Assembly (NCBI GenBank): GCA_947593975.1 | Contig: CANQDW010000006.1 | Coordinates: forward strand, 1 to 44,335 | DNA length: 44,335 nt | Direction: 5' to 3' | Origin: an uncultured Lachnospiraceae bacterium | GTDB lineage: Bacteria; Bacillota; Clostridia; Lachnospirales; Lachnospiraceae | Shown: piece by piece, positions 9,456 to 19,640 of the stretch | Numbering within the stretch: the first letter of the stretch is position 1 | Layout of the letters: every line of letters begins with the position of its first letter | Position numbers and translations under genes: made by a program | Notes under the pieces: model-generated | Database searches by the model: none | Told to the model about the DNA's origin: nothing | Seen by the model: only the letters and a program-made list of their open reading frames with translations

Positions 9456-12400
9456 ATGAACAAGGGGAAAACATTCCTTAAAAGAGGACTGGCATTCGTA
9501 TTGTCGGCAGCAATGGTTTTGACCGGACAGATCTCATATGACGGGATGACTGCAAAAGCGGCGGGTACAGAAGATGATCTTATCCTGTATTACGACTTTA
9601 ACCTGCAGAATTCTTTTTCAACTGTTATAACCGATGCTTCCGGTAATCAGCATGCCGGGGAACTTAAAAGAGACGGAGGAAGCGTAGAAGGCACTTACTC
9701 CATTGACGAAGCCAATATTTACGGAAAGACGGTAAAGGCTCTGAAACTCACCGGAGGAGACGGAGGACCTTATCTTCAGATGCCTGACGGAATCCTTGAC
9801 GGTAATGACGCGGTTACGATCAGCGCTTGGGTAAAACTTCCTACAGATACCGCATATCAGAGAATATGGGATTTCGGAAACGACAGCAATTCTTATATGT
9901 ATCTTTTGTCAGACGGTTATAATGATGGGGCAAGAGGATATGCGTCGGCTATCACGACATCAGGCTGGTCTAATGAAAAAGGCGTTGAGAAGGTTGATAA
10001 TTTTGACAGGAACCGCTGGATCCTTACCACGGTTGTCATGGACGGCTCTAATATGTCGCTCTATCAGGATGGAGAACAGATCGGCGATACCGTTGATACG
10101 GGAATTACCGTAAAAGATCTTGGAAATACAGCGGCAAACTATATTGGCAAAGGACAGTTTTCGGATCCTCCTACCGAAGGATGGTTTGCTGAATTTAAGA
10201 TCTATGACAGGGCGTTATCTTCAGATGAGATAGCAGCAATGTATTATGTAGATGATGCGGGAATCGTGTCAAGCGATAAGTCGGAATTGGACCTTGGCGA
10301 TACAAGCGGGGTAACGGCAGATATCAAACTTCCCGTTAAAGGCGTAAACGGTTCCGATATTACTTGGGAAAGCGCAAATCCCGCAGTTAAGATCGAAGAT
10401 GGGATTGCAAAAGTGACAAGACCTGCCAAAGGAGCAGATAATGTCACAGGCAGCCTTACGGCAACGATCAAGTACGGAACCGCAAGCGATACAAAGGACT
10501 TTGACGTTACAGTCCTTGCCGAGTATACGGATAAACAGATAGCAGAACATGATGCAGCCGCAGCGCTTGAAGCGCTTGGCGATCTGTCGGCGGTTATGTC
10601 GGACATTGCGCTCCCATCCGCAGAATGGGGATCGGAGATTACCTGGGAAAGCACTAACCCGGCAATCAGCATCGAAGGAGAAACAGCAGTAGTTACGCGC
10701 CCTGCGCAGGGAGAAGAAAACGCTGTCGGCAAACTTATAATGACGGTAACCTGCGGACAGGAAGTTATTACGAAAGAAATTGAAACAACCGTAATAGCTA
10801 TGCGTGAAGCCGTAACTATTAAAGAAGTGGAAGAAATAAATGTAGTGACGCTTGTAGGACACAGTCCTTCGCTTCCGAATTATGTAAAAGTTACATATTC
10901 AGACGGCAGTATGAATAAATTAAAGACTATCTGGCCTGTAGATATAGATGCGGATGAATACGCCAGTACAGGTGAATTTACGGTAGACGGATCTATTGTC
11001 GGCGAGACGGTAAAGATTACTGCAAACGTAGAAGTTACAGATCAGGAAGAAGTTGCAAAGAAAGTTGTATCCGAAAGCTTTGATCTGAGTGATATAACGC
11101 TTGATAAGATCGGCGAAGACGGTTCGATCCTTACACAGAACAGAGACAGGGATCTTGCATACCTTAAACTGTTGGATAACGACCGTATGCTTTATAACTT
11201 CTACAGAACATTTGGCGAAACAGATAAGATAAAAAATGTTGCGCCGCTTGGAGGCTGGGATGAACCATCGGGACTGTTAAGAGGACACTCTACAGGACAC
11301 TATATGTCGGCGCTTGCGCTTGCATATGCTTCTACAGGCGACGCCGATATAAAAGCAAAACTTGATTCAATTGTAAGCGAGATGCGCAAACTGCAGCAGA
11401 AATCAAAAGGCAATGCGGCAGACTTTAAGACAAACGGCGTCAGGGTATCAACATGGAGCACCAATCCTGAAGAATGGGGCGAAGGATTCTTAAGCGCTTA
11501 TTCGCCTGACCAGTTCGCTCTTTTGGAGCAGTATACTCCTTACGGAAGCCCGGACAGCGGTATATGGGCTCCGTATTATACGCTGCATAAACTGCTTGCG
11601 GGATTTTTGGACGCATATACCTATACGGGAAATGAAGAGGCTCTTACAGTAGCAAAAGAGCTTGGCAAATGGGCATATGACCGTTTGAGCGTATTAGACC
11701 AGAGTCAGCTTACCGCAATGTGGGATATGTATATTGCGGGTGAGTTTGGCGGAATTAACGAATCCATGGCTCAGTTATATATCTACACGGGAGACGATAT
11801 ATATCTTAAGGGCGCGAAACTGTTTGATAATACGAACTTCTTTGACAAACTTGCGATAAATGTGGACGATATAAGAACACGTCATGCAAACCAGCATATA
11901 CCTCAGATCATCGGAGCGCTCAAGATATATGAAGCTACTGTTGAAAGCGGAAACCCTGAAGTTAAATATTACGATATCGCAGAGAACTTCTGGGAGATGG
12001 TCGTTTCAAGATATGCTTATTCGATCGGAGGCGTAGGAACCGGCGAGAAATTTACGCAGCCGTATCAGCAGGCAAACAACATAAGCGGCAATGAAAACTG
12101 TGAGACATGCGCGGCTTATAACATGATGAAGCTTACAAAGATGCTCAATAATTATGATCCCGACAATGCGGAGTATATGGATTATTATGAAAGGACGCTG
12201 TACAATCAGATCCTTGCATCACAGACGCCTAACGTAAATTCTTATACGCATAACGGCACAACATATATGCTGCCGATAGGACCGGGCGGAATGAGAAGCT
12301 TCGGCGATGATTACAATTCATTCACATGCTGCCACGGCACCGGAATGGAAAACCATGTTAAGTATCAGGAAGCAGCATATGCAAAGACAGACGATACATT

Positions 12401-14603
12401 GTATGTGGGACTTTATCTTCCGTCTACGCTTACATGGGATGAAAAAGGCGTACAGGTTGTTCAGGAAACCAATTTCCCGTCAGAAGATACAAAACTTACT
12501 GTGAAAGCTATAGAAGGAAAAGAAGCACAGGCGTTTAATATGAAACTGCGTGTTCCGTATTGGGCTGTTAACGGATTTAATGTAAAATTAAATGGTTCAG
12601 ATGTTAAGTTAGATGCCGAGATCAGCACATACGCAGAACTTAAAGGAATCAAGGCAGGAGATGTTATCGAGATAAATATGCCTTGGAACCTGCATCTTGA
12701 CAAGACGCCTGATAAGCTTGGCAATTCAACTGTTGCAAGCGTAATGTACGGACCGTTTGTAATGGCAGGACAGAATGACAGCACGTCATGGAAGACGCTG
12801 GTATTGTCAGAGAACCTGTCGGATTCGATCAAGACGGATACTGATGAAAGTACGGGATTCCCTGTACTTACCGCAAACGGTTACAATTTTGCGCCGATGT
12901 TTGCACCGCAGTACGCAACCCAGGCATATCATGCATACTTTAAGATAATTACCGGAGAAGACGACGGCAAGCCGTGGTATGAAGTATCTATAAGCAATTC
13001 AACCCCAAGGTTCGGCTCATTCAGTGTAGACGCCGATATGGTAAAAGAAGGCGGAAACCTCGTTATTACCGCATATCCGAATGAAGGTTATATGGTAAAG
13101 ACGCTTACTGTAAACGGCGAGAGCGTACAGGTTGGAGAAGATAATACATACACTGTGGAGAATGTAAAGGAAGACCTTGTGATCGAAGGAAGCTTCAGGC
13201 TGATCAATCCGCCTGCGCCGGATCCGGAACATCTTGAATATACCGCATCGGTATCTTCGGATTATACGGCTTCGTGGGAAGATATATATAAAGTCCAGCA
13301 GGAAGGTTATGAGCCGTCAAGACCTGATCCGGGAACAGGACAGGGCTGGGGCAACTGGCCGCAGGATAATGGAAGCGAGCACTGGATACAGTACGACTGG
13401 GATGTTCCGGTATCAATGAACAGATTTGATATATACTGGTATCATGATTACGGCGATACCGCAGTGCCGGCAGATATTAAGATAATGTATATGGATGAAA
13501 GCGGAAGCTGGCAGCAGGCAAATATGCTTTCTGATATTGGAGATGTCGTTAAGATAGGCGAATACAATACGATTAATTTTGATACTATAACGACAACGGC
13601 TGTAAGGCTTGTGCTTACTCTTCAGGCAGATAAGCCGGCTACAGGTATCCTCCGCTGGAAAGTAAGCTGCGAAGGAAGCGAACCTACCGAAAATCCGACG
13701 TCTGAACCGACAAAGGAACCTACGGCAGCTCCTACAGAAGAGCCTACGGCAGCTCCTACAGAGGAACCTACCGAAGCTCCGACAGAAGAGCCTACGGCTG
13801 CACCTACTAATGAACCTACTAAAGAACCGGGCGCAGTTTCGGAAAAGAAAGGGCTTAATGACGCTATCACTTTGGCTAAATCGCTTAAACAGGCAGATTA
13901 TACGGCAGACAGCTGGGCTAAATTTGCAAAAGCTTTAAGCGATGCCGAAAAGGCAGCAGGAGATGTTAATGCATCGCAGGCGCAGGTAGACGCAGCTCTT
14001 AAAGCGCTGCAGGATGCGCAGACCGCGCTCGTGAAAGTATCAGGCGATACTGTTAAAGTAGGAAGCATCGGATTTGCTTCAAAGCTTTATAAGATTGCGG
14101 CAGGAAAGAAGATAGACCTCAATGAGGAAATAACGATAAGTCCTGACAATGCCGCAAATAAAGAGCTTGTATGGAGCGTTTCCGACAGCAGATATGCGAC
14201 TGTACAAAACGGAGTAGTTACGGTAAACAAAGCCGGAATAGGAAAGACAGTAACAATTACGGCAGCTTCTTCAGACGGAAGCAATATTGCGGCGGCTGTT
14301 AATATCAAGATCATGAAGAATGCGGTTAAGAAAGTTACCGTAAACGGCAAAAAGAAAGTAACAAAGACAGTCAAAGCAGGTAAGAAGTATAAAGCAAAAG
14401 CAAAGGTAAAGATTAAAGGAAAGAAGAAATTTACCAATGCAAAACTTAAATGGAAGAGCTCTAATACAAAATGGGCTTCGGTAAACAAGAAAGGAAAAAT
14501 AACTGTTAAGAAAGCAGGAGCGGGAAAGACGGTAACGATTACCGCGGCTGCTACTGACGGAAGCGGTAAGAAAGCAGTTATTAAAATTAAAATTAAAAAA
14601 TAA
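9456..14603 (+). CDS. Secreted multidomain beta-L-arabinofuranosidase, GH146-like (DUF1680 superfamily)
   Basis: Predicted extracellular enzyme releasing beta-linked L-arabinofuranose; 1715 residues. Order: signal peptide (1-36, ending A-K-A-A); LamG/concanavalin-like domain (about 40-268); two Ig-like repeats (about 270-350 and 355-445); Big_4-like domain (about 450-530); catalytic (alpha/alpha)6-type region (about 545-1185). Active-site features are E-T-C (Glu883, Cys885) and the pair Cys958-Cys959 in F-T-C-C-H-G-T-G-M-E-N-H. In family GH127 the equivalent residues bind zinc and one cysteine is the nucleophile; the G-T-G-M-E-N-H context suggests GH146. After a short beta domain come I-N-P-P-A-P (1250-1255), a discoidin-like module (about 1262-1408), a P-T-E linker, a FIVAR-type helical domain and a Big_2-like tail with 33 lysines in its last 92 residues. 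The ribosome binding site AAAGGGG precedes the start. Eight to fourteen bases separate it from the next gene. Confidence 0.88.
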   Translation: MNKGKTFLKRGLAFVLSAAMVLTGQISYDGMTAKAAGTEDDLILYYDFNLQNSFSTVITDASGNQHAGELKRDGGSVEGTYSIDEANIYGKTVKALKLTGGDGGPYLQMPDGILDGNDAVTISAWVKLPTDTAYQRIWDFGNDSNSYMYLLSDGYNDGARGYASAITTSGWSNEKGVEKVDNFDRNRWILTTVVMDGSNMSLYQDGEQIGDTVDTGITVKDLGNTAANYIGKGQFSDPPTEGWFAEFKIYDRALSSDEIAAMYYVDDAGIVSSDKSELDLGDTSGVTADIKLPVKGVNGSDITWESANPAVKIEDGIAKVTRPAKGADNVTGSLTATIKYGTASDTKDFDVTVLAEYTDKQIAEHDAAAALEALGDLSAVMSDIALPSAEWGSEITWESTNPAISIEGETAVVTRPAQGEENAVGKLIMTVTCGQEVITKEIETTVIAMREAVTIKEVEEINVVTLVGHSPSLPNYVKVTYSDGSMNKLKTIWPVDIDADEYASTGEFTVDGSIVGETVKITANVEVTDQEEVAKKVVSESFDLSDITLDKIGEDGSILTQNRDRDLAYLKLLDNDRMLYNFYRTFGETDKIKNVAPLGGWDEPSGLLRGHSTGHYMSALALAYASTGDADIKAKLDSIVSEMRKLQQKSKGNAADFKTNGVRVSTWSTNPEEWGEGFLSAYSPDQFALLEQYTPYGSPDSGIWAPYYTLHKLLAGFLDAYTYTGNEEALTVAKELGKWAYDRLSVLDQSQLTAMWDMYIAGEFGGINESMAQLYIYTGDDIYLKGAKLFDNTNFFDKLAINVDDIRTRHANQHIPQIIGALKIYEATVESGNPEVKYYDIAENFWEMVVSRYAYSIGGVGTGEKFTQPYQQANNISGNENCETCAAYNMMKLTKMLNNYDPDNAEYMDYYERTLYNQILASQTPNVNSYTHNGTTYMLPIGPGGMRSFGDDYNSFTCCHGTGMENHVKYQEAAYAKTDDTLYVGLYLPSTLTWDEKGVQVVQETNFPSEDTKLTVKAIEGKEAQAFNMKLRVPYWAVNGFNVKLNGSDVKLDAEISTYAELKGIKAGDVIEINMPWNLHLDKTPDKLGNSTVASVMYGPFVMAGQNDSTSWKTLVLSENLSDSIKTDTDESTGFPVLTANGYNFAPMFAPQYATQAYHAYFKIITGEDDGKPWYEVSISNSTPRFGSFSVDADMVKEGGNLVITAYPNEGYMVKTLTVNGESVQVGEDNTYTVENVKEDLVIEGSFRLINPPAPDPEHLEYTASVSSDYTASWEDIYKVQQEGYEPSRPDPGTGQGWGNWPQDNGSEHWIQYDWDVPVSMNRFDIYWYHDYGDTAVPADIKIMYMDESGSWQQANMLSDIGDVVKIGEYNTINFDTITTTAVRLVLTLQADKPATGILRWKVSCEGSEPTENPTSEPTKEPTAAPTEEPTAAPTEEPTEAPTEEPTAAPTNEPTKEPGAVSEKKGLNDAITLAKSLKQADYTADSWAKFAKALSDAEKAAGDVNASQAQVDAALKALQDAQTALVKVSGDTVKVGSIGFASKLYKIAAGKKIDLNEEITISPDNAANKELVWSVSDSRYATVQNGVVTVNKAGIGKTVTITAASSDGSNIAAAVNIKIMKNAVKKVTVNGKKKVTKTVKAGKKYKAKAKVKIKGKKKFTNAKLKWKSSNTKWASVNKKGKITVKKAGAGKTVTITAAATDGSGKKAVIKIKIKK
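13722..13817 (+). repeat. Four 24-base tandem repeats in linker
   Basis: Units at 13722-13745, 13746-13769, 13770-13793 and 13794-13817 encode T-A-A-P-T-E-E-P or variants. The first two differ at only two positions. Whole-codon unit length means copy-number change would alter linker length without a frameshift. Confidence 0.85.
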
Positions 14604-14617
14604 GGAGATGATTGATA

Positions 14618-17600
14618 GTGAGGAAACGCATAATAAGAAAACGACTGGTGTCTGTTATGCTGAGCCTTGCGATGATCTTCACTATGCTGCCTGCAGATAC
14701 AATGCAGGCGGCATCAGGTGGCGATGCAGGCGGGGTTTCGGTATCTAACGACACTCCGGCAGCAATTGATCTGGAAGGTACAAATGTTGCCCTCGAAGCC
14801 AAAGCAAGCGCATCTTATGTTAATACGTACGGAGGCGTTAATGCGGAGGCTATGAATGACGGAAAGCTTGCGACAGACGATACGTCAACAAGCTGGAACT
14901 GCTGGGGAACCAATGATTACCCCGTATGGGCGCGTCTTGACTGGGATATCCCGCAGAAGCTTACCGGTATGAGAGTTATATGGTGGGCATACTATGACGG
15001 CGGAGTTGAATTCCCGGAGAGCGCAACAGTTGAATATCTGCAGGAAGGCAAAAGCGGAGAATCAGATGAAGACTGGACCGAGATAAGCGACGTAGGCGTA
15101 GAGGCCGATACAAGCGTTAATGGCGGCGTTGATGGTGAAAATAAGTTATGGAACGAAGTTACGTTTAATGACGAGATCATTACAACAGCCCTGCGCCTTA
15201 AGGTAGAACGCAGGACCGGCGCAGAGAATAATGACGGAATAGGAATCAGCGAATGGGAAGTATATGGCGAAGAATATGCAACCACGCTTTACGGCGCAAC
15301 AATAAGCGGTTCGTCTAACCTTACGGTAGATGCTGTCGCAGAATATACCGCAGGCACAAGACCGGCTTCAATGGCTGAGGAAGCGCAGTATGTATGGTCA
15401 GTTGCGGAAGATTCGGCAGATGTGATCAGCATAGAAGGAGACGCGAACGGAAGAACCGTTAACGTAAAAGCGTTAAAGGCAGGAAAGGGAACATTGAAAG
15501 TTAAAGCTACGGCAGAGGATGTTTCAAAAGAAGCGGAATATACGATCAGGGTAGAAGGCGTAGAAAGTTTAGATACTTATAAGACATCTACGGCAGCAGG
15601 AAAAGCTCCTATACTTCCTGATTCGGTAGTTGCAAACGGACTTACTTTTGATGAGCCGACATCTCAGCGTACAAGCCGGAATAATAATGTAGAACTCGGT
15701 GAAACGTTTGATTCAAAACTTATACCGGTCACATGGGATGCAGTACCGGAAGAAAGCTACGCGGCAGATAAGGTCGGACAGACATTTACGGTAAAAGGAA
15801 AAGCTTCATACGGCGGACAGACATTTGATGCGACGGCAGAAGTTACAGTAAATGCGCCTGCCCAGGTAGCAGAGTCAAACCGTACAGTTACATTTGAAAA
15901 CGTACAGCTTAATGATAATTTCTGGATGCCTAAACAGGAAACCAATGCTATCACATCTCTTAATAAGGCTATCTCGGAAATTGAAAAGACGTCAGGCGGA
16001 GAACCTAACTTCATAAACGCCATAAAGAAACTGAATGGCGAAAGCTATGATTCATTTAAGGGATATGTGTTCCAGGATTCAGATATCTATAAGAGTATTG
16101 AAGCTATTTCATACACGTTATCCGCAACACAGAATGATACAAGCGAAGAAATGAAAGCGCAGAGACAGAAACTTCAGGAGAAAGTTAATTACTGGATCAG
16201 CCTGATCGAACAGGTTCAGTATGCGGACGGTTATATTGATACGCACTTTACATTAAGGAGTACGTCTTATGCCGGCGGAGGAGCTCCGGGCACGCACCGC
16301 TGGAATGAATTTTCAAACCATGAGATGTACAATGCCGGACATTTCCTTGAGAGTATAGTTGCTTATACACGTTACAGGGAAGGAATAGGAGATCCCGATT
16401 ACAGGCTTTATGTTGCCGGCAAACGTTTTGCGGACGACATTGTGGCTCTGTTTGGACCGAATGGCACGCGTCATGAAGTACCGGGACATGAAGAGATTGA
16501 ATTAGGTCTTGTAAAACTTGCAAAACTTGCAGAGGAATATGAAGGCGAAGGCGCAGGACAGAAGTACTATGATACTGCAAAGACTCTTATTGACAGACGT
16601 GGAGAAAATTCGAGATTAAGGGACAGCGGTTATTCAGGAGGAACTTATTCACAGGATGCAACGCCGTTTAAGAACGAGACCAGGGCTGTAGGACATTCGG
16701 TAAGGGCAGGTTATTTCTATGCGGGTGTTACAGATATTGCTACTATTCTTCCTGAAGATAATGAGGACAAGATGGCTTATCTGAACAGCTTAAGTACTAT
16801 ATGGGATTCGGTAACTAACAGAAGGTCATATATCACGGGCGGCGTGGGAACAACAGCGCCAAGTGCGGATTCGGAAGGATTTGGCGACGATTATGTTCTT
16901 CCGAACGACCAGTCGTATTGTGAGATATGCGCAGCCATATCAATGGCAAACTGGAACCAGAGGATGAACCTTGTATATGAGGATGCCAAATATGCGGATA
17001 TCGTAGAGAAAGATCTGTACAATGCGATCCTCGTAGGAGAAAACCTTGACGGAAACCGTTTCTATTACAGCACGCTTCTTGAAGTAGACGGCGGCAACGC
17101 GCGTTCCGAATGGTTTGACTGCGCATGCTGTCCTCCGAACCTTATGAGGACGATTGCTTCTTTAAGCGGTTATATGTATACGGTACATAATGATAATGTA
17201 TTCGTAAATATGTATGTGGGAAGCGACGGAAAAGTAACCGTAGAGGGAACTCCTGTAACTCTTAAGCAGGAAACTAATTATCCATGGGACGGCGCAGTAA
17301 AACTTACCGTTGATCCTGAGGAATCAAAAGAATTTACAATGAAGATCCGTGTTCCGGGCTGGGTAGACGAACAGGAGAATAAGAATGTTACGGTTAAAGT
17401 AAACGGAGAAGCAGTATCTTCGGATAAAGAAAAAGGATATATATCAGTTACAAGGACATGGAATAAAGATGATGTGATCGATATTGATATCCCAATGGAA
17501 GTAAGAAGGACAGAGCCCAATCCTAATGTAACGACAAATGCAGGAAGGGTTGCTCTTCAGAGAGGTCCTATCGTATATTGTATGGAAAAAGCAGGAAATG

Positions 17601-19606
17601 CGCAGCTTAATCCTGAAATATCAGATTTTGATCCGCTGAACTTCATTATTCCTGAAGACGCAGAACTTACTGCAGAATATAATGAAAACCTGTTAAACGG
17701 AGTAGTAGAGATCACAGGCGACGCGCTTTATTATAACGGACCGTTTGAGGAGCCGTCAGCAGTAAAACTCCAGGCAGTGCCTTATTACGCATGGAATAAC
17801 AGAGGCGATGACGCCGATTATGTACCGGGCGTTATAAAGAATAATTCTTCTAAGATGCTTATATGGGCATACGGTGCAGAACCTGAATATGAGATACCTG
17901 ATATAGACCTTACTGAAATGGGAGCTAATGCAGCGGTATCGTCAGATTATACTTCAGGCTGGGAGAACCTTGAAGGAATACATAATAACTGGGAGCCTGA
18001 GAGTTCTTACGGTGACGGTAAGAATACATGGGGCAACTGGCCGCAGGATGCAGGAAGCGAACATTATGTACAGTATACGTGGGATTCTGAGATCACTACT
18101 GACAGGATGGACATATACTGGTATGATGACATGGGCGGTACACAGATCCCGGCAGCGCTTACGATCAAGTATCTCAAAGAAGGCGGAGATCCTTCGGTAT
18201 CGGGAGACTGGCTGGATGCCGTAATGGTAACGGACTGGGCTTCGGTACAAAACAGAGATCAGTACAATACGATCGAGATCGAAAAGATCACAACAAGGGC
18301 GATCAGACTTGTAATGACAGTACGTAACGGCGCACAAGCTATGGGTATCTGCCGCTGGAAAGTATATGATGATGATGCAGCTATTGCATCAATGGAGAAA
18401 CTTATCGACGACATTGGTAAAGTAGAAGCAACAAAGGCGTGCGAGATAAAGATCGCAACTGCGCGCAAAGCATATGATAATCTTTCTGACGAACAGAAAG
18501 CGCAGGTAAGGAATTATGATGTGCTTACAAAGGCTGAAGCAGATTATGCGGCTCTTATGGGCGGCAGCGAGGCTAAAGATGTTGACTTGAGCGGCACGGC
18601 GCCTATATACGGCGAAGGAACAGTCGCTTATGACGAAGCTTCGGGAAGCGTAACAGGCGAAGGCGTGCAGGGACTTATGGTTCCGCTTGGCGAAACGCTT
18701 AAAGCAGGAGATGTTGTTGAGATTACTGTATACGGAGAAGCAAATGCGCCGGCAAGGGCATGGTTATCGACCATGGCAGGTACTGACGAGTACTCCGAAC
18801 AGGCTAATCCGATGGAATGGGAGACGGCATATCAGTATACTGCAACAGGCGCAGCAGACGCTATACAGATCAAAAAGATAACATATAATGCCGATAATTT
18901 CACATCTATAAAAGTAACAAGGGTTACAGTTAAGAAGATAAGCTCGGAACCGGGACCTACAGAAGGACCGACACCTACGGACAAACCGTCTGATCCTACT
19001 GAAGCGCCGACGGATAATCCGACAGATACGCCAACGGATAACCCGACAGATACGCCGACGGATAACCCAACAGCTAATCCGACAGCTAATCCGACAGCTA
19101 ATCCAACAGGCAATCCGTCTGCAAACGCAACGCCGGTTCCGGTTGATACGGCTCCTGACTTTACGGAGATAAATATGACTATTGGCTTAAAGGAGAAAGT
19201 TAAGACTGTTTACAAGAGTGGAGATACATACACTGTTTCAGACAGCAAAGTTGCCAAACTCACCAAGAAGGGCGCCATAAAAGGAAAGAAGAAAGGTACG
19301 GCAGTTATAACGATAAAAGACAGCATAGGCGAGGTAACGCAGTATACAGTTGTTGTTAAAAAAGCGCCTAAGAAGATTTCACTTAAGAATAAGAGCATTA
19401 CTCTTAAGCCTAAGAAAAAAGCAAAGATCAAGGTGAAGCTGCCTAAGAATACGGCAAGTTATAACATTACTTACAAGTCGGCCAATAAGAAAGTTGCAAA
19501 GGTAAATAAGAAAGGTAAGGTTACCGCTGTTAAGAAGGGAACCACTACCATCACAGTAAAGACGTTCAACGGCAAGAAAGCAGTAATGAAAGTAACTGTA
19601 AAATAA
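14618..19606 (+). CDS. Secreted multidomain GH127 beta-L-arabinofuranosidase
   Basis: Predicted extracellular enzyme on beta-L-arabinofuranosides, such as arabino-oligosaccharides of hydroxyproline-rich glycoproteins. The GTG start at 14618 follows AAGGAG by ten bases, or an extended AAGGAGATGAT match by five; a TTG at 14612 is the alternative and adds two residues. Order: signal peptide (to about 30, A-D-T-M-Q-A-A); F5/8-type discoidin domain (about 48-222); two Ig-like domains (about 225-410); GH127 catalytic region (about 420-1020) with E-I-C (Glu769, Cys771) and the C-C-P-P-N motif (Cys837-Cys838) typical of the family's zinc/cysteine-nucleophile centre; a second discoidin-like module (about 1105-1250) shared with the neighbours; a helical segment (Y-D-N-L-S-D-E-Q-K-A); a beta domain; a P-T-D-N linker; two lysine-rich Big_2-like domains. 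No cell-wall sorting motif is seen. Confidence 0.88.
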   Translation: MRKRIIRKRLVSVMLSLAMIFTMLPADTMQAASGGDAGGVSVSNDTPAAIDLEGTNVALEAKASASYVNTYGGVNAEAMNDGKLATDDTSTSWNCWGTNDYPVWARLDWDIPQKLTGMRVIWWAYYDGGVEFPESATVEYLQEGKSGESDEDWTEISDVGVEADTSVNGGVDGENKLWNEVTFNDEIITTALRLKVERRTGAENNDGIGISEWEVYGEEYATTLYGATISGSSNLTVDAVAEYTAGTRPASMAEEAQYVWSVAEDSADVISIEGDANGRTVNVKALKAGKGTLKVKATAEDVSKEAEYTIRVEGVESLDTYKTSTAAGKAPILPDSVVANGLTFDEPTSQRTSRNNNVELGETFDSKLIPVTWDAVPEESYAADKVGQTFTVKGKASYGGQTFDATAEVTVNAPAQVAESNRTVTFENVQLNDNFWMPKQETNAITSLNKAISEIEKTSGGEPNFINAIKKLNGESYDSFKGYVFQDSDIYKSIEAISYTLSATQNDTSEEMKAQRQKLQEKVNYWISLIEQVQYADGYIDTHFTLRSTSYAGGGAPGTHRWNEFSNHEMYNAGHFLESIVAYTRYREGIGDPDYRLYVAGKRFADDIVALFGPNGTRHEVPGHEEIELGLVKLAKLAEEYEGEGAGQKYYDTAKTLIDRRGENSRLRDSGYSGGTYSQDATPFKNETRAVGHSVRAGYFYAGVTDIATILPEDNEDKMAYLNSLSTIWDSVTNRRSYITGGVGTTAPSADSEGFGDDYVLPNDQSYCEICAAISMANWNQRMNLVYEDAKYADIVEKDLYNAILVGENLDGNRFYYSTLLEVDGGNARSEWFDCACCPPNLMRTIASLSGYMYTVHNDNVFVNMYVGSDGKVTVEGTPVTLKQETNYPWDGAVKLTVDPEESKEFTMKIRVPGWVDEQENKNVTVKVNGEAVSSDKEKGYISVTRTWNKDDVIDIDIPMEVRRTEPNPNVTTNAGRVALQRGPIVYCMEKAGNAQLNPEISDFDPLNFIIPEDAELTAEYNENLLNGVVEITGDALYYNGPFEEPSAVKLQAVPYYAWNNRGDDADYVPGVIKNNSSKMLIWAYGAEPEYEIPDIDLTEMGANAAVSSDYTSGWENLEGIHNNWEPESSYGDGKNTWGNWPQDAGSEHYVQYTWDSEITTDRMDIYWYDDMGGTQIPAALTIKYLKEGGDPSVSGDWLDAVMVTDWASVQNRDQYNTIEIEKITTRAIRLVMTVRNGAQAMGICRWKVYDDDAAIASMEKLIDDIGKVEATKACEIKIATARKAYDNLSDEQKAQVRNYDVLTKAEADYAALMGGSEAKDVDLSGTAPIYGEGTVAYDEASGSVTGEGVQGLMVPLGETLKAGDVVEITVYGEANAPARAWLSTMAGTDEYSEQANPMEWETAYQYTATGAADAIQIKKITYNADNFTSIKVTRVTVKKISSEPGPTEGPTPTDKPSDPTEAPTDNPTDTPTDNPTDTPTDNPTANPTANPTANPTGNPSANATPVPVDTAPDFTEINMTIGLKEKVKTVYKSGDTYTVSDSKVAKLTKKGAIKGKKKGTAVITIKDSIGEVTQYTVVVKKAPKKISLKNKSITLKPKKKAKIKVKLPKNTASYNITYKSANKKVAKVNKKGKVTAVKKGTTTITVKTFNGKKAVMKVTVK
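19010..19117 (+). repeat. 24-base and 12-base tandem repeats in linker
   Basis: Three 24-base units (19010-19033, 19034-19057, 19058-19081) encode T-D-N-P-T-D-T-P or a variant and run into three 12-base units (19082-19093, 19094-19105, 19106-19117) encoding T-A-N-P or T-G-N-P. The near-identity of units at DNA level suggests recent slippage or duplication. Confidence 0.88.
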
Positions 19607-19640
19607 ATATAAGCCGTAAGGTATTTTAAATACCGGTATA

